Position numbers and translations under genes: made by a program. A stretch of DNA of 64,000 nucleotides. It comes from Haloferula helveola (GTDB taxonomy: Bacteria > Verrucomicrobiota > Verrucomicrobiia > Verrucomicrobiales > Akkermansiaceae). Position 1 is the stretch's first letter. Each line of letters opens with the position of its first letter. Below the pieces are notes generated by a model. It ran no database searches. It was not told the origin of the DNA and worked only from the letters and a program-made list of their open reading frames with translations. Shown here one piece after another: positions 1-8,837 of the stretch. Where the stretch lies: NCBI RefSeq assembly GCF_037076345.1, contig NZ_AP024702.1, forward strand, positions 4,712,001 through 4,776,000, given 5' to 3'.

Positions 1-230
1 CCGCTCAGGTCGATGAGTTTGGTGTCGTCGCCCTTCGATTTCAGGACCTCGTCCTTGGCTCCGACCGCGAGAATCTTGCCGTCCTTGACCGCCACCGCCT
101 CGGCGGTTGGTTGATCGTCATTGACGGTGATGACGGCGCCGCCGTGGTAGATGGCGTCCGCCGTGTCGGCGGCGTGGACAAGGCCGCTCGAGAGCAGTCC
201 GAGAAAGGGGAGGAGGCAGGTGGGTTTCAT
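1..230 (-). CDS. Secreted amidohydrolase, N-terminal part only
   Basis: The gene runs off the left edge, so only about 76 residues are visible. They begin MKPTCLLPFLGLLSSG, a signal peptide ending near VHAADT, followed by DAIYHGGAVITVND and AVAVKDGKILAVGA. This is the N-terminal beta-sandwich typical of YtcJ-like (amidohydrolase_3) metal-dependent hydrolases. The metal-binding residues lie outside the window, so activity and substrate cannot be judged. The ATG at 230 fits the signal peptide. It is transcribed in the same direction as the genes to its right. Family assignment is fair, function open. Confidence 0.6.
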   Translation of the reverse strand, partial: MKPTCLLPFLGLLSSGLVHAADTADAIYHGGAVITVNDDQPTAEAVAVKDGKILAVGAKDEVLKSKGDDTKLIDLS

Positions 231-273
231 GCTCGGATGGGTTTGAGTTGAGAGTTTTCAGGGGACGGCGCCT

Positions 274-864
274 CTAGCTGGCGGCAGCCATGCCTTTCGA
301 AATCTTGCGGAACTTCATGGTGAGCAGGAGCAGGGGAATGGCCATCAGGACCGCGGCGATGCCGAGAAGACGGACCACCCATTCTCCGAAGAACATGGGG
401 GCCACGATGAGAAGAACCCCGAACAGCGTCGTGACGATTCCGCCAAAGAGGCCGCCTCGCTTCTCGCCATCGACCTCTTTGAAGGAGCCGACGATTTCAA
501 AGATGCCGCTGATGATCACGAAGGGAGCGACGATGAAGAGCACGGTCTTGATCGCGACCGAGGAAACGAGGGCCGGTTGGAGAAAGACGAAAGCCCCGGC
601 GGCGAGCATGAGCGCGCCACGGAAAATCGACCAACCGCGTGATTGCGCCTGACCGGTGAAGGCGGCCGTCAGAGCGAGAACGCCGTCGAGCGTGATCAGA
701 ATCGCGATCACCTGGGTGAACGCGACCAGGCTCAGGCCCGGCTTGAAGATCATGAAGAGCCCGATCCCGAGCATGGCCAGGCCGCGGAACAGGAAGTACC
801 ACCAGACGGCGCCGATGGATTGGTTGGCGCCGAGGCGAGCGGGCTTGGCTTCCTTGGTGCTCAT
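274..864 (-). CDS. HdeD-like (DUF308) six-helix membrane protein
   Basis: This 196-residue protein has a short charged N-terminus and then about six hydrophobic segments arranged in pairs (for example YFLFRGLAMLGIGLFMI, VAFTQVIAILITLDGVLAL, VLFIVAPFVIISGIFEIVG). A loop SFKEVDGEKRGG sits between the second and third pairs. This is the pattern of the HdeD/DUF308 family of inner-membrane proteins; E. coli HdeD is linked to acid resistance at high cell density, but no biochemical activity is established. The ATG at 864 (MSTKEAKP) is the natural start. It lies downstream of a sulfatase, from which a strong hairpin separates it, so it is probably transcribed on its own. Confidence 0.75.
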   Translation of the reverse strand: MSTKEAKPARLGANQSIGAVWWYFLFRGLAMLGIGLFMIFKPGLSLVAFTQVIAILITLDGVLALTAAFTGQAQSRGWSIFRGALMLAAGAFVFLQPALVSSVAIKTVLFIVAPFVIISGIFEIVGSFKEVDGEKRGGLFGGIVTTLFGVLLIVAPMFFGEWVVRLLGIAAVLMAIPLLLLTMKFRKISKGMAAAS

Positions 865-893
865 GGCGGTCCGTCGCTAAGGGGCCAAACGTC

Positions 894-920
894 AACCGGC
901 CGGCGAGGTGCCGGCCGGTT
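894..920 (-). terminator. Stem-loop after the sulfatase gene
   Basis: A perfect inverted repeat with 11-base arms (AACCGGCCGGC / GCCGGCCGGTT) and a 5-base loop lies just past the stop codon of the leftward sulfatase. The minus-strand side is followed only by a weak T-containing stretch, so it may be a terminator or an RNA-stability hairpin. Confidence 0.55.
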
Positions 921-934
921 GGGGAGTCAGTGGC

Positions 935-2518
935 TTACTGCCGCGGGTTGTTGATGAACTGCTCGACGACGTTCGACATGTCGAAGGACTTGCCGCCTTG
1001 CACCGGCGGATAGTCGGCCAGCGACTTGAGGTGGGCGTTCATCTGCTCGCCCATCGGCGCCATCAGCCATGAGACCTTTTGCATCAGGTGACCGTAGGCG
1101 TCGGTCGTGTCGTAGCTCTCATACGGGTCGGTCCGGATATTGAAGACCATCGGCGCGGTGCGCGGCTGGATCGGATCGTAGTAATCTTCCTTGGTCGAGA
1201 AGTGGAACTTCCACGGACCCATGCGAACGGCCATCAGCTTGCTCTCGTAGTAGTGGAAGATGAGGTTCCGTTCCGACTTGTCGGACTTGCCCATCCAGTA
1301 ATCGAGGTTGTTGACGCCGTCGATGAACTGCTTGTCCTCCTTGAGGATCTTCTCCGGGAGGTCCGGCATTCCGGCGGCCGCGGCGAGGGTGGTGAACAGG
1401 TCCTGGTGCCCTTGGATGCCATTGAGCACCTGTCCGGCCGGAATCTTGCCGTTCCAGCGCGCGAAGCAGGGCACGCGGACCCCGCCTTCATAGGTGGTCA
1501 TCTTTTCTCCGCGGAAGGGGGTGGTGCCCCCGTGCGGCCATGAGTTGTGCTCGGGGCCGTTGTCGGTCGAGTAGACGATGATCGTGTTGTCATCGATGCC
1601 CATGTCCTTGAGCGCCTTCAGCACCGTGCCGATATCGTGGTCGTGCTGGAGCATGCCGGCGCCGTAGTAGTCCATCTCCATCGTCGACTTCTCGACCTTC
1701 TTCAGCCACTCCTCGTCGATGCGGGTGTAGAGGTGCATCCGGCTGGAGTTGAGCCAGCAGAAGAACGGCTCGTCCTTGTCGACCGAGCGCTTCATGAAGT
1801 CGAGCGCCTTGGGGATGACTTCCGCGGAGTCGAAGTTGTGCATGCGGGCCTGGGTCAGCGGGCCGGTGTCCTCGATCTTCTGTTTGCCGACCTTGCCGAA
1901 GCGCGGGTGAACGGTCGGGTCCTCGGTGTCGGTGGCGAAGGAGTGGATCACGCCGCGCGTGCCGAACTTCTCTTCGTAGGCCTCGAGGCTGCCCGAGTAT
2001 TCCTCGGCGAAGTTCTGGTAGTCCCGCTGCTCGCTCTCCTCCTGGGTGTTGAGGTGGTAGAGGTTTCCGTAGAACTCGTCGAACCCGTGGGCGGTCGGAA
2101 GGTGCTCGTTGCGGTCGCCGAGGTGGTTCTTGCCGAAGTGGCCGGTGTTGTAGCCGCCTTCCTTCAGATACTCGGCGAGGCAGGGTGATGCGGCCTGAAG
2201 CCCGAGTGCGTCGCCCGGTTGGCCGACCGTCGTCATTCCCGAGCGGATCGGATACTGGCCAGTGATGAATGCGGCCCGACCCGCGGTGCAGGACGGCTGG
2301 GCGTAGTGGTCGGTGAAGCGGACGCCTCCGTTGGCGATGCTATCGAGGTTCGGCGTCTTGTAGCCCATCAGTCCGCCTTCATAGCAGCTGAGGTTGGACC
2401 AGCCGATGTCGTCACCCCAGATGACCAGGATGTTCGGTTTGTCGGCGGCGTGGACAGTGCCTGTTAGGGCAACAAGGGCGGGCGCGAGAGCCCGACTCAC
2501 GGTTCGGTTCAGTTTCAT
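935..2518 (-). CDS. Secreted sulfatase (arylsulfatase A-like)
   Basis: This 527-residue protein begins with a signal peptide (MKLNRTVSR, cleavage near VHAAD) followed by [15 protein letters not shown], where the two Asp (about 36 and 37) bind calcium. The sulfatase signature [12 protein letters not shown] follows, with Cys77 as the residue converted to formylglycine (C-T-A-G-R, Ala instead of the commoner Pro). The later [19 protein letters not shown] carries the second metal-binding pair. The family hydrolyses sulfate esters; the substrate is not deducible. In-frame sequence extends upstream, but the ATG at 2518 is chosen because the signal peptide starts there. A divergent AraC-type regulator is next door and may control it. 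No formylglycine-generating enzyme is visible in the window. Confidence 0.9.
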   Translation of the reverse strand: MKLNRTVSRALAPALVALTGTVHAADKPNILVIWGDDIGWSNLSCYEGGLMGYKTPNLDSIANGGVRFTDHYAQPSCTAGRAAFITGQYPIRSGMTTVGQPGDALGLQAASPCLAEYLKEGGYNTGHFGKNHLGDRNEHLPTAHGFDEFYGNLYHLNTQEESEQRDYQNFAEEYSGSLEAYEEKFGTRGVIHSFATDTEDPTVHPRFGKVGKQKIEDTGPLTQARMHNFDSAEVIPKALDFMKRSVDKDEPFFCWLNSSRMHLYTRIDEEWLKKVEKSTMEMDYYGAGMLQHDHDIGTVLKALKDMGIDDNTIIVYSTDNGPEHNSWPHGGTTPFRGEKMTTYEGGVRVPCFARWNGKIPAGQVLNGIQGHQDLFTTLAAAAGMPDLPEKILKEDKQFIDGVNNLDYWMGKSDKSERNLIFHYYESKLMAVRMGPWKFHFSTKEDYYDPIQPRTAPMVFNIRTDPYESYDTTDAYGHLMQKVSWLMAPMGEQMNAHLKSLADYPPVQGGKSFDMSNVVEQFINNPRQ

Positions 2519-2666
2519 GTGTTCGGAGGTAGGTTTGGTAGCCGGAACGCAGGCCCAAGGACTCCGGAAAATCAGCTCCAGAGACCCTGTTAGCCTTTTG
2601 TTCGTAAGTAGCATTACTAGTTTGGTTCTCGCGCCGCGCGAATCATTTCGATATGCAATTTGCGAA
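2519..2666. promoter_or_regulatory. Divergent intergenic region, sulfatase / AraC regulator
   Basis: These 148 bases separate the divergent starts of the sulfatase and the AraC-type regulator and must hold both promoters. The part near 2595-2665 is AT-richer than its surroundings. No clear consensus pair or operator repeat could be picked out by eye. Confidence 0.4.
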
Positions 2667-3644
2667 ATGTCTGACGATGACCACAGCGCTCGCTTCATGA
2701 AGGGCAAGGTGCCCTTTCGTGACGTCGATCACTACTCCGAGTCACTCGCTCCGGTATGGGACTTGGAATTCCGCCAGCTCACCGCTTCCCAAGGCCCCGG
2801 AGGTTGCAGTTTCGTCACCGACGGCCGCGCGCTGATCTATCAGGAGCGGTATCCGGCGGCGGTTTCGATCAATGGGGCGGTCGGCAGCGAGCGGATCGCC
2901 TTCGCATTGACCGACACCCAGGGGCAGTCCGGACGCTGGGAGGGACGCGGCCATCCGCCGGACTCCATCGCTTATGCGGACTATCGCAAGAGTCTGGATG
3001 TCATGATGCCTGCCGGAACCAACAATCTGGTAGCCGTGCTGCCGGTTCGGGAATTTGCCGACAAGTTCGCCCGCCTGTCCGGTCGCGATTACGATTCGGC
3101 GCTTTCTCCCGACCGCCTGTTCGCCCGAATGAAAGACGGCGGGCGGGAGCGGATCGCGACTTGCCTTCAGAGATTGATGTCCGAGCCGGTCGATGCAGGC
3201 ACGGTAACGACTTCGATCGTCGCAAGCCTGCTCGACGGGTGCTTTTTCGGGACTGACGAGCAGATGGATGATCGAAGGCAGTCGCGGCAGTTGTTCAGGC
3301 GGGCGGTTGAGATCTGCATGGAAGCTTCGCCTCCGCTGACCAGCCCGGGTGAAATCGCGCTGCGGCTCGACGTGAGTCTGCGGTCGCTGCAGTTGGCCTT
3401 CCGGGCGTGCGCTGGCGTTTCTCCGGGAACCTACCTGCGACGGCTCCGCCTGAACCGTGCCCACGCGATGCTCCTGCGTTCCCGGATCGGCGAAACGACC
3501 GTGGGAGCCGTCGGGCTGGATCTGGGATTCACCGAACTCGGGCGGTTCGCCGGCGAGTATCGGGAGCTCTTCGCCGAACTGCCGTCGGAGACCCTCGCCA
3601 AGCCTCCGCGGGTCGTGCGGGGACGGTTTCCGGACTTTCCGTGA
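2667..3644 (+). CDS. AraC-family transcriptional regulator
   Basis: This protein has 325 residues from the ATG at 2667; in-frame sequence upstream lacks protein-like composition. The first ~210 residues form an effector-binding-type domain (around [19 protein letters not shown]) without a recognised subfamily. The C-terminal ~100 residues hold the double helix-turn-helix: [20 protein letters not shown], then [20 protein letters not shown], then [20 protein letters not shown], the classical AraC/XylS second helix region. The divergent position beside a sulfatase suggests it regulates that gene, as many AraC proteins do with neighbouring catabolic genes. The effector is unknown. It converges with the hydrolase gene that ends at 3655. 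Confidence 0.88.
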   Translation: MSDDDHSARFMKGKVPFRDVDHYSESLAPVWDLEFRQLTASQGPGGCSFVTDGRALIYQERYPAAVSINGAVGSERIAFALTDTQGQSGRWEGRGHPPDSIAYADYRKSLDVMMPAGTNNLVAVLPVREFADKFARLSGRDYDSALSPDRLFARMKDGGRERIATCLQRLMSEPVDAGTVTTSIVASLLDGCFFGTDEQMDDRRQSRQLFRRAVEICMEASPPLTSPGEIALRLDVSLRSLQLAFRACAGVSPGTYLRRLRLNRAHAMLLRSRIGETTVGAVGLDLGFTELGRFAGEYRELFAELPSETLAKPPRVVRGRFPDFP

Positions 3645-3654
3645 GATGCCGGGC

Positions 3655-5625
3655 TTAACGGCCGACAGGGCGTCCCAGTTGGATCCTTGTCTTCGGTTTG
3701 ACCTCGGGGAGTTCCTCCTCCTGTGCCGTTTGCGGAAGCTGCTTGCCAAGATGGAGGTAGAGCAGTCGTCGGACCTCTTCGATGGCGTCGTCGTTTCCGG
3801 TGATCGTCACGTGGCTCGCGGCCACCATCCGCTCGCTCGCGACGTCGTCGAGATGTGAGCTCCAATAGGGCACAACCTTGTCGCTTGAGTCGGCGATGGA
3901 ATCCGACGGATCCGCTTGCCCCGCGATGGTGTGGTAATCGACGCGGGGGTTGACCGGGAGTTCGAGGACCTTCGCGAGGAACTGGGAGTCGGGGCGGAGG
4001 CTCTTGATGCTGTCTGGCCTCGAAGTCAGCTGATTCTTGCTGAACTCGGTGAGGCCGGGGAGACGGTCCAGTTGGGTAATCGAGAGCCCCGTGCTCAGAA
4101 TGTCGCCGGGGAGACGAATGAGCCACGATCCGAACCGGCCGAGCGAGTTTCTGGCCAAGTCGCTTCCCCGGTGTGGGGCGGCGATGAAGATGGCCCGGCG
4201 AATCGAGGGATCGTAGTCGAATACCATCAGGCGCCGCAGCTTCTCCTGCTGGGCTTCGCCGACATCGAGGTCCTCGATCGGTGTATTGAGATACATGTTC
4301 CGGACGCGGTCACCGCTTTTGCGGATCTGGATGTTGGTCAGGATTCCTCCCATGCTGTGCCCGATCATGACCATCCGGTCGAGTGCGGCGCCGCCGCCTC
4401 GGGCCTTGGCCATGGCGCGATAGGCGGCCAGATGTGACCGCAGTTCGGCGGCATTGCGGATGATCGGGTAACCGGTGGGGTATTGGAACACCAAGGGTTG
4501 GTAGTTTTGGCGAAGGACCGGATCGCTTCCGAGTACGGCGATCATCGTAATCCACGTGTCGGGGCTCGACATCAAGCCGTGGACGAAGATCAACGGAATC
4601 TTGTCGGCTTGGTAAGGGGTCAGCTCGTAGAGATCGGTCTCTCCTTCTTCCTTCGCCGGCCGGAGCATGCCGAGAAACCCGTCTTCCGGAGTGGGCGCGT
4701 ACTGATACAGGTAGGCAAGGGCGGCCGTCCACTCGCCTGCCAGAGGCGCCGATCGGCCTCCGACTTGGACGCTTCCGGTTCGGGACAGGTCGCTGACGAT
4801 CATCTCGGCACGATTCCCGGTCTCGGAAAACCCGACAGTCGCGTTGAGGTGGAGGATCAGGCCGAAGTCCGGGACAAATCTGGTTTCCAGATCGTCGATC
4901 TGGTCCTTAGGGCGGCGCCCGATGACGACACCGCCGATTCCGTCGTTGTATCGACGCTCAAGCTCGGCGTGTTTCAGTTCGATCCTGTCGGCGGCGTAGA
5001 GCTCATCGAACGATCCTGGGCGAATCGTTCCGGCGCCGGTGGTGCGCAGGTTCAGGTGGTGGACTCCGATGGGACCCTTGAATGTGGCGTGCAGCTTCCT
5101 GACACGGCGTCGGCTCTGAAGCAGGCAGGCCAGGTCTGCGCAGCTGTCGTTGTAGATCAGGCGGAGGTCTCGCGCAGCCCCCGACGGCGACATTTGAAGG
5201 GCATGATCGAAGCTCAAGCGCGCCGCATCGAGGTAACAGCCCGCCGCGAATTCCGGGTCCGTCTCCGCGACTTCGTCTCCCAGCGCTCCGCACAGCCGGG
5301 CGAGCGCGAGCAACCGCTCGTCGCTCGGCTCCACTTTCTGGAGTTCGTCGAGCTTCTTCAGCGCCGCCGAAGGATCGGACCGGTAAAGACGATCCAATCC
5401 ATCCTGCCTCAGGACCCGACGGCTCCGACCGTCCAGTCCCGCAAGTTCGGCGGCAGGCGCGCCGGCGACCGGCTTGTTCCGGATCTCAACGCTTGGCGAA
5501 GCGCAGGAAGCGAACAACAGGAGGGCTGTTAGGGTGCCCACGCGAATGAACCAAGACGACAGCGGGACAGTGTGCCCAGTGCGACGGGAAGCTGGAGTCG
5601 CTCGAGGCTCTCTATCCGTATCCAT
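3655..5625 (-). CDS. Lipoprotein alpha/beta hydrolase (lipase/esterase-like)
   Basis: This is a 656-residue protein. After an N-terminal tail comes a hydrophobic stretch ending in LLLFASCAS, a lipobox, so it is probably a lipid-anchored periplasmic or outer-membrane protein. The middle is helical and repeat-like without a recognised domain. The hydrolase core begins near KIPLIFVHGLMSSPDTW (oxyanion HG) and holds the nucleophile elbow MIGHSMGGI, with Ser424 as catalytic residue. A late His in MVAASHVTITGND may complete the triad. GHSMGG and the HG loop fit lipases and PGAP1-like esterases. The ATG at 5625 gives an unusually long region before the lipobox, so a later start, such as the GTG before PLSSWFIRV, is possible. 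Confidence 0.75.
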   Translation of the reverse strand: MDTDREPRATPASRRTGHTVPLSSWFIRVGTLTALLLFASCASPSVEIRNKPVAGAPAAELAGLDGRSRRVLRQDGLDRLYRSDPSAALKKLDELQKVEPSDERLLALARLCGALGDEVAETDPEFAAGCYLDAARLSFDHALQMSPSGAARDLRLIYNDSCADLACLLQSRRRVRKLHATFKGPIGVHHLNLRTTGAGTIRPGSFDELYAADRIELKHAELERRYNDGIGGVVIGRRPKDQIDDLETRFVPDFGLILHLNATVGFSETGNRAEMIVSDLSRTGSVQVGGRSAPLAGEWTAALAYLYQYAPTPEDGFLGMLRPAKEEGETDLYELTPYQADKIPLIFVHGLMSSPDTWITMIAVLGSDPVLRQNYQPLVFQYPTGYPIIRNAAELRSHLAAYRAMAKARGGGAALDRMVMIGHSMGGILTNIQIRKSGDRVRNMYLNTPIEDLDVGEAQQEKLRRLMVFDYDPSIRRAIFIAAPHRGSDLARNSLGRFGSWLIRLPGDILSTGLSITQLDRLPGLTEFSKNQLTSRPDSIKSLRPDSQFLAKVLELPVNPRVDYHTIAGQADPSDSIADSSDKVVPYWSSHLDDVASERMVAASHVTITGNDDAIEEVRRLLYLHLGKQLPQTAQEEELPEVKPKTRIQLGRPVGR

Positions 5626-5736
5626 AGCAGCATATGACGGGAAATCGGACCGCAGGCTTCAAGCCCGAAACTCCGGTCTCAAAGAACGGTGCGACGAAAA
5701 GAATGTTGCCCCGGTGTGACGAAGTCCGCCAGCGGC

Positions 5737-7296
5737 TCACGGATTCATTGCCTGCGAGAGCGGTTTCGGTGAGGCGGTCGGAAGGGACCAGGTCACGAGG
5801 AACAGGCCGCAACCGATCGCCAGAACCAGCGCGGCGGCCGCGATCCGGGCACGGCTGGCGAAGCGGCCGCGTCGTTCTTCGCCGAGCCGGCGCTCGACCG
5901 AGTTCCTGCCGACGATGGCCAGCAGCCCGATCCCGGACATGGCGACAGCCATGCCGAGGGAAATCGCACAGACGAGTAGGATGGCGGGTATCAGGAGATC
6001 ATTGGCCATGCCGAAGAGCAGGACCAGCAGGGCACCGGTGCAGGGGACCGAACCGACCGCGAGGGCCAGCCAGCCGGACGGTCCCTTCTTCTCGTGAAGA
6101 GACGCGCAGGAACAACACCCGTCGCTGTGATCGTGGTGATGCCCGTGGTCGTGATGGTGCTCCCTTCGCCCTGACGACCGGACCGCCTTCCACAGCATGA
6201 AGGCACCGATGCCGGCGATGGTGGCGTAGCTCGCGAGTCGGACCATGCGGTAGTCCGAGGGCGCCTGACCGGTGGTTTGGCGGACGGCGAAATCGGTCAG
6301 CCACACCACGAGGATCGCCGACAGGACATGAAACACCGCGATCTGGGTGCCCATCCGGATGCCGCGACCGAGACTTCCGCCGTGGCCGATGAAATAGGAA
6401 ACGACCACCGCCTTTCCATGCCCGGGGCCCAGGGTGTGCACGACGCCGTAGAGGAACGCGACCACCAGGCCCCACAGCAGCGGCCCGGAGCTCCGGCGTT
6501 CGCTGATGTCGGTCATGGTCTTGGTGAAGAGCAGCGAGACCCGCGTCTGCCACGCCTGCCACAGCCCGTGACCCTTCAGCGCCTCCTCAGGCACCTCGAC
6601 CTCGGCCAGCGTGTCGGAGTCGGATGCGGAGTAGGACGAAATGATCGGTGCCGTCATGTTGTAGGCGACCTTCACGGTGCCGCTTCCATCGACGAGGAAC
6701 AGTTGGTATTCCGCCGGTTCCAAATGCAGGGTGCCTTCGATCCAGACGGGGGTGAAACGCCCGCGGTTCTCGACCCCGTCCGGAGCCGAGACGTGGATCA
6801 TTTGGTTGGGCGGCGGAGGAGGGGTGTGAATGCAGGCGCCGACCCATGGGACCAGGAGAAACTCGGTGATGCGGCTTTGGTCCTCCCGCAGAGGGAGCAC
6901 GTAGCCCGGGATCCGGATGGTCTTCCCGGCCATGCTTGCGTCGACCTGTTCCGCCTGCTTCTTCCGCTGCTCGATGACCCGGTCCCTCTGGGACAGGATC
7001 CAATCGACGTCGATCCCCTGGGCTTCGAGTTCGGCGACGAGCTTCTTCTCGTTGCGCGCGCTTTCTCCATCGGGATCGATCGCATCGCGGGCGAGCAGAT
7101 TCCGGACCCGGGCGATCATCCCGAGGTTCTGGAGTTGCTCCTTGGACAGTTCGGCGAAGGGGTCGTCGAACTCGACCGCTTCGCTCGGGAGTAGATCCTT
7201 CCAAGTGACCTCCCTCGCTTCCTCGGCGGCGGCAGGAAGCAAGGCCGAGAAGGCTGTCAGGAGCAGCGGGACGGCAACCAGTAGCCGGGTCATCAT
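5737..7296 (-). CDS. DUF3299 domain fused to NicO/RcnA-type metal transporter
   Basis: This protein has 519 residues from the double ATG at 7296. Residues 1-24 are a signal peptide. Residues ~28-225 form a DUF3299 domain: TIRIPGYVLPL, then FLLVPWVGACIHTPPPPPN. Residues ~270-505 are a NicO/RcnA-like Ni/Co transporter: YGVVHTLGPGHGKAVVVSYF, AVFHVLSAILV, a cytoplasmic or periplasmic loop very rich in His (380-390) followed by CCSC, then AVGSVPCTGALLVL. NicO proteins move nickel or cobalt across the inner membrane. DUF3299 proteins are periplasmic and usually found near metal or ABC-transport genes. The fusion suggests a periplasmic metal-handling domain feeding the transporter. Direction of transport is unknown. 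Confidence 0.85.
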   Translation of the reverse strand: MMTRLLVAVPLLLTAFSALLPAAAEEAREVTWKDLLPSEAVEFDDPFAELSKEQLQNLGMIARVRNLLARDAIDPDGESARNEKKLVAELEAQGIDVDWILSQRDRVIEQRKKQAEQVDASMAGKTIRIPGYVLPLREDQSRITEFLLVPWVGACIHTPPPPPNQMIHVSAPDGVENRGRFTPVWIEGTLHLEPAEYQLFLVDGSGTVKVAYNMTAPIISSYSASDSDTLAEVEVPEEALKGHGLWQAWQTRVSLLFTKTMTDISERRSSGPLLWGLVVAFLYGVVHTLGPGHGKAVVVSYFIGHGGSLGRGIRMGTQIAVFHVLSAILVVWLTDFAVRQTTGQAPSDYRMVRLASYATIAGIGAFMLWKAVRSSGRREHHHDHGHHHDHSDGCCSCASLHEKKGPSGWLALAVGSVPCTGALLVLLFGMANDLLIPAILLVCAISLGMAVAMSGIGLLAIVGRNSVERRLGEERRGRFASRARIAAAALVLAIGCGLFLVTWSLPTASPKPLSQAMNP

Positions 7297-7390
7297 GGGG
7301 TCAGGATTCGGAGCTTCGTGCGGGCTGCGGGAGGGATGGTCGCGCGTCGCGGAGCGCATCCGTTCTCCCATTCATTGCCGTGGCCCGTCC

Positions 7391-8740
7391 TCAAGGCTCG
7401 AGGGTGTTCTTGTAGACCTTCCCGTCCTTCATGATGACGGCGAAGTTTTCTTCGGCATCACCGACCAGATTCAAGTCCTCGAGGGGGTTCCCGTTCACGA
7501 CGATCAGGTCGGCATAAGCACCTTCCTTCACCACTCCGAGCGGCCCTTTCGGATAGGGGCTTCTGGGGCCTGACATGGCCAGCAACTCCCCGGCGGTCGA
7601 TGTCGCCTGACGCAGCGCTTCGACCGGCGAGTACCAGCGGCCGAGTTTCGCGACGAACTTGCCCTGCTTCAATGCAAGCCCTGGATCGAACAGTGCATCG
7701 GTCCCGAAAACGGTCTTCACGCCGATCTCCTTCGCGAGCCGGTAAACCCGGTCGGTTCCTTCCGTGACCTGCACAAATTTGCGTCGGTTTTCGGATCCCT
7801 CGGGGAATGGGATCGCGTCCTCATCGTCCAGAATCGGCTGCATGCTGAGAAAGGCTCCCTTTTCCTTCATGAGGCGGAGGGTCGGCTCCGTCAGCAAATG
7901 CCCGTGTTCGATGCTCAGGACCCCGGCCTTGACGGCCCTCTGGGCCGCCTCGTCGGTAAAGACGTGGGTGCAAACGTAGGTGTTCCAGTCGGCGGCTGCC
8001 GCGACCGCCGCCTCCGTCTCCTCGATGGTGTATTGGGTGACGTCGAGCGGGTCGTAGTTGGAAGAAACGCCTCCTCCGGACATGATCTTGATCTGGGTGG
8101 ACCCCATGCGGAGAGCTTCGCGAGTGCGCAGGAGCACGTCCGGCACTCCGTCCGCCACGACAAAGTGGCCGATGCGCTCGGCGTAGCTGAGTGGTGCGCC
8201 CGGATCGATCGGCACGGCGGTTGGAGGTCGAAAATCGGAGTGTCCCGAAGTCTGGCTGATCGCCGGACCGGACGGGAAAATCCTGGGTCCATCGTAAACG
8301 CCCGCATCGGTCAGCTTGCAGAGAGAAAAGACGTTCCCCGCCATGTCCCGCACGGTGGTGAATCCCCGAAGCAACGCCTTCTCGTTGCTCTTCGCTCCGA
8401 CGAGCAGGTGATACGCCTGGTCGGTATTGAGCAGGGCGGGGACCGAGAGGCTGTTGAACGCGGAGTGCCAGTGCATGTCGATCAACCCCGGCATCACCAC
8501 CTTGCCTGTCGCGTCGAGGACGGTAGCGCCTTCCGGTGCCTCGATTCCCGCCGCGATCTTCGAGATCATGTTCCCTTCGATGAGGATGTCTTTTCCTTCG
8601 ATCAGCGTTTCGTTGACGCCATCGAAGATCTTCGCATTCGAGATGAGGGTGCTGGAAGCGGGTTCGTCCTGGGCGGATGCCGAGAGGATCGTGGCCGCGA
8701 GGGCCATGGTGAGGCCCGTGAGGTGCTTTTGCTTCTTCAT
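7391..8740 (-). CDS. Secreted amidohydrolase (imidazolonepropionase-like), copy 1
   Basis: This is a 449-residue protein from the ATG at 8740, with a signal peptide (MKKQKHLTGLTMALAATILS, cleavage after SASAQ). The fold marker VVMPGLIDMHWHSAFN supplies the first His-x-His metal pair. Later CTHVFTD and SIEHGHLL supply two more His, and VFGTDALFD the conserved Asp. This matches secreted Xaa-Pro dipeptidase- or imidazolonepropionase-like amidohydrolases. The substrate is not deducible. It is clearly paralogous to the next gene upstream (same GEL, HWH, GHSDFR/GHGDFR and TREALRMGSTQIK landmarks). The two are co-directional with 97 bases between them, so probably one transcript. Confidence 0.85.
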   Translation of the reverse strand: MKKQKHLTGLTMALAATILSASAQDEPASSTLISNAKIFDGVNETLIEGKDILIEGNMISKIAAGIEAPEGATVLDATGKVVMPGLIDMHWHSAFNSLSVPALLNTDQAYHLLVGAKSNEKALLRGFTTVRDMAGNVFSLCKLTDAGVYDGPRIFPSGPAISQTSGHSDFRPPTAVPIDPGAPLSYAERIGHFVVADGVPDVLLRTREALRMGSTQIKIMSGGGVSSNYDPLDVTQYTIEETEAAVAAAADWNTYVCTHVFTDEAAQRAVKAGVLSIEHGHLLTEPTLRLMKEKGAFLSMQPILDDEDAIPFPEGSENRRKFVQVTEGTDRVYRLAKEIGVKTVFGTDALFDPGLALKQGKFVAKLGRWYSPVEALRQATSTAGELLAMSGPRSPYPKGPLGVVKEGAYADLIVVNGNPLEDLNLVGDAEENFAVIMKDGKVYKNTLEP

Positions 8741-8837
8741 GATTCGTTGGTTCTGGCTGTGATGTAATTCTTCAGATGGGGTTTCACTTCGAAGACGCCA
8801 GTTTCTTGGTGATGGCGCGTGCCATGGTCTCATCGTG

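Noticed and set aside
1547-2188. Plus-strand frame rich in Val/Glu inside the first sulfatase
   Set aside because: Mirror of the sulfatase coding sequence; composition is that of an antisense GC-rich frame.
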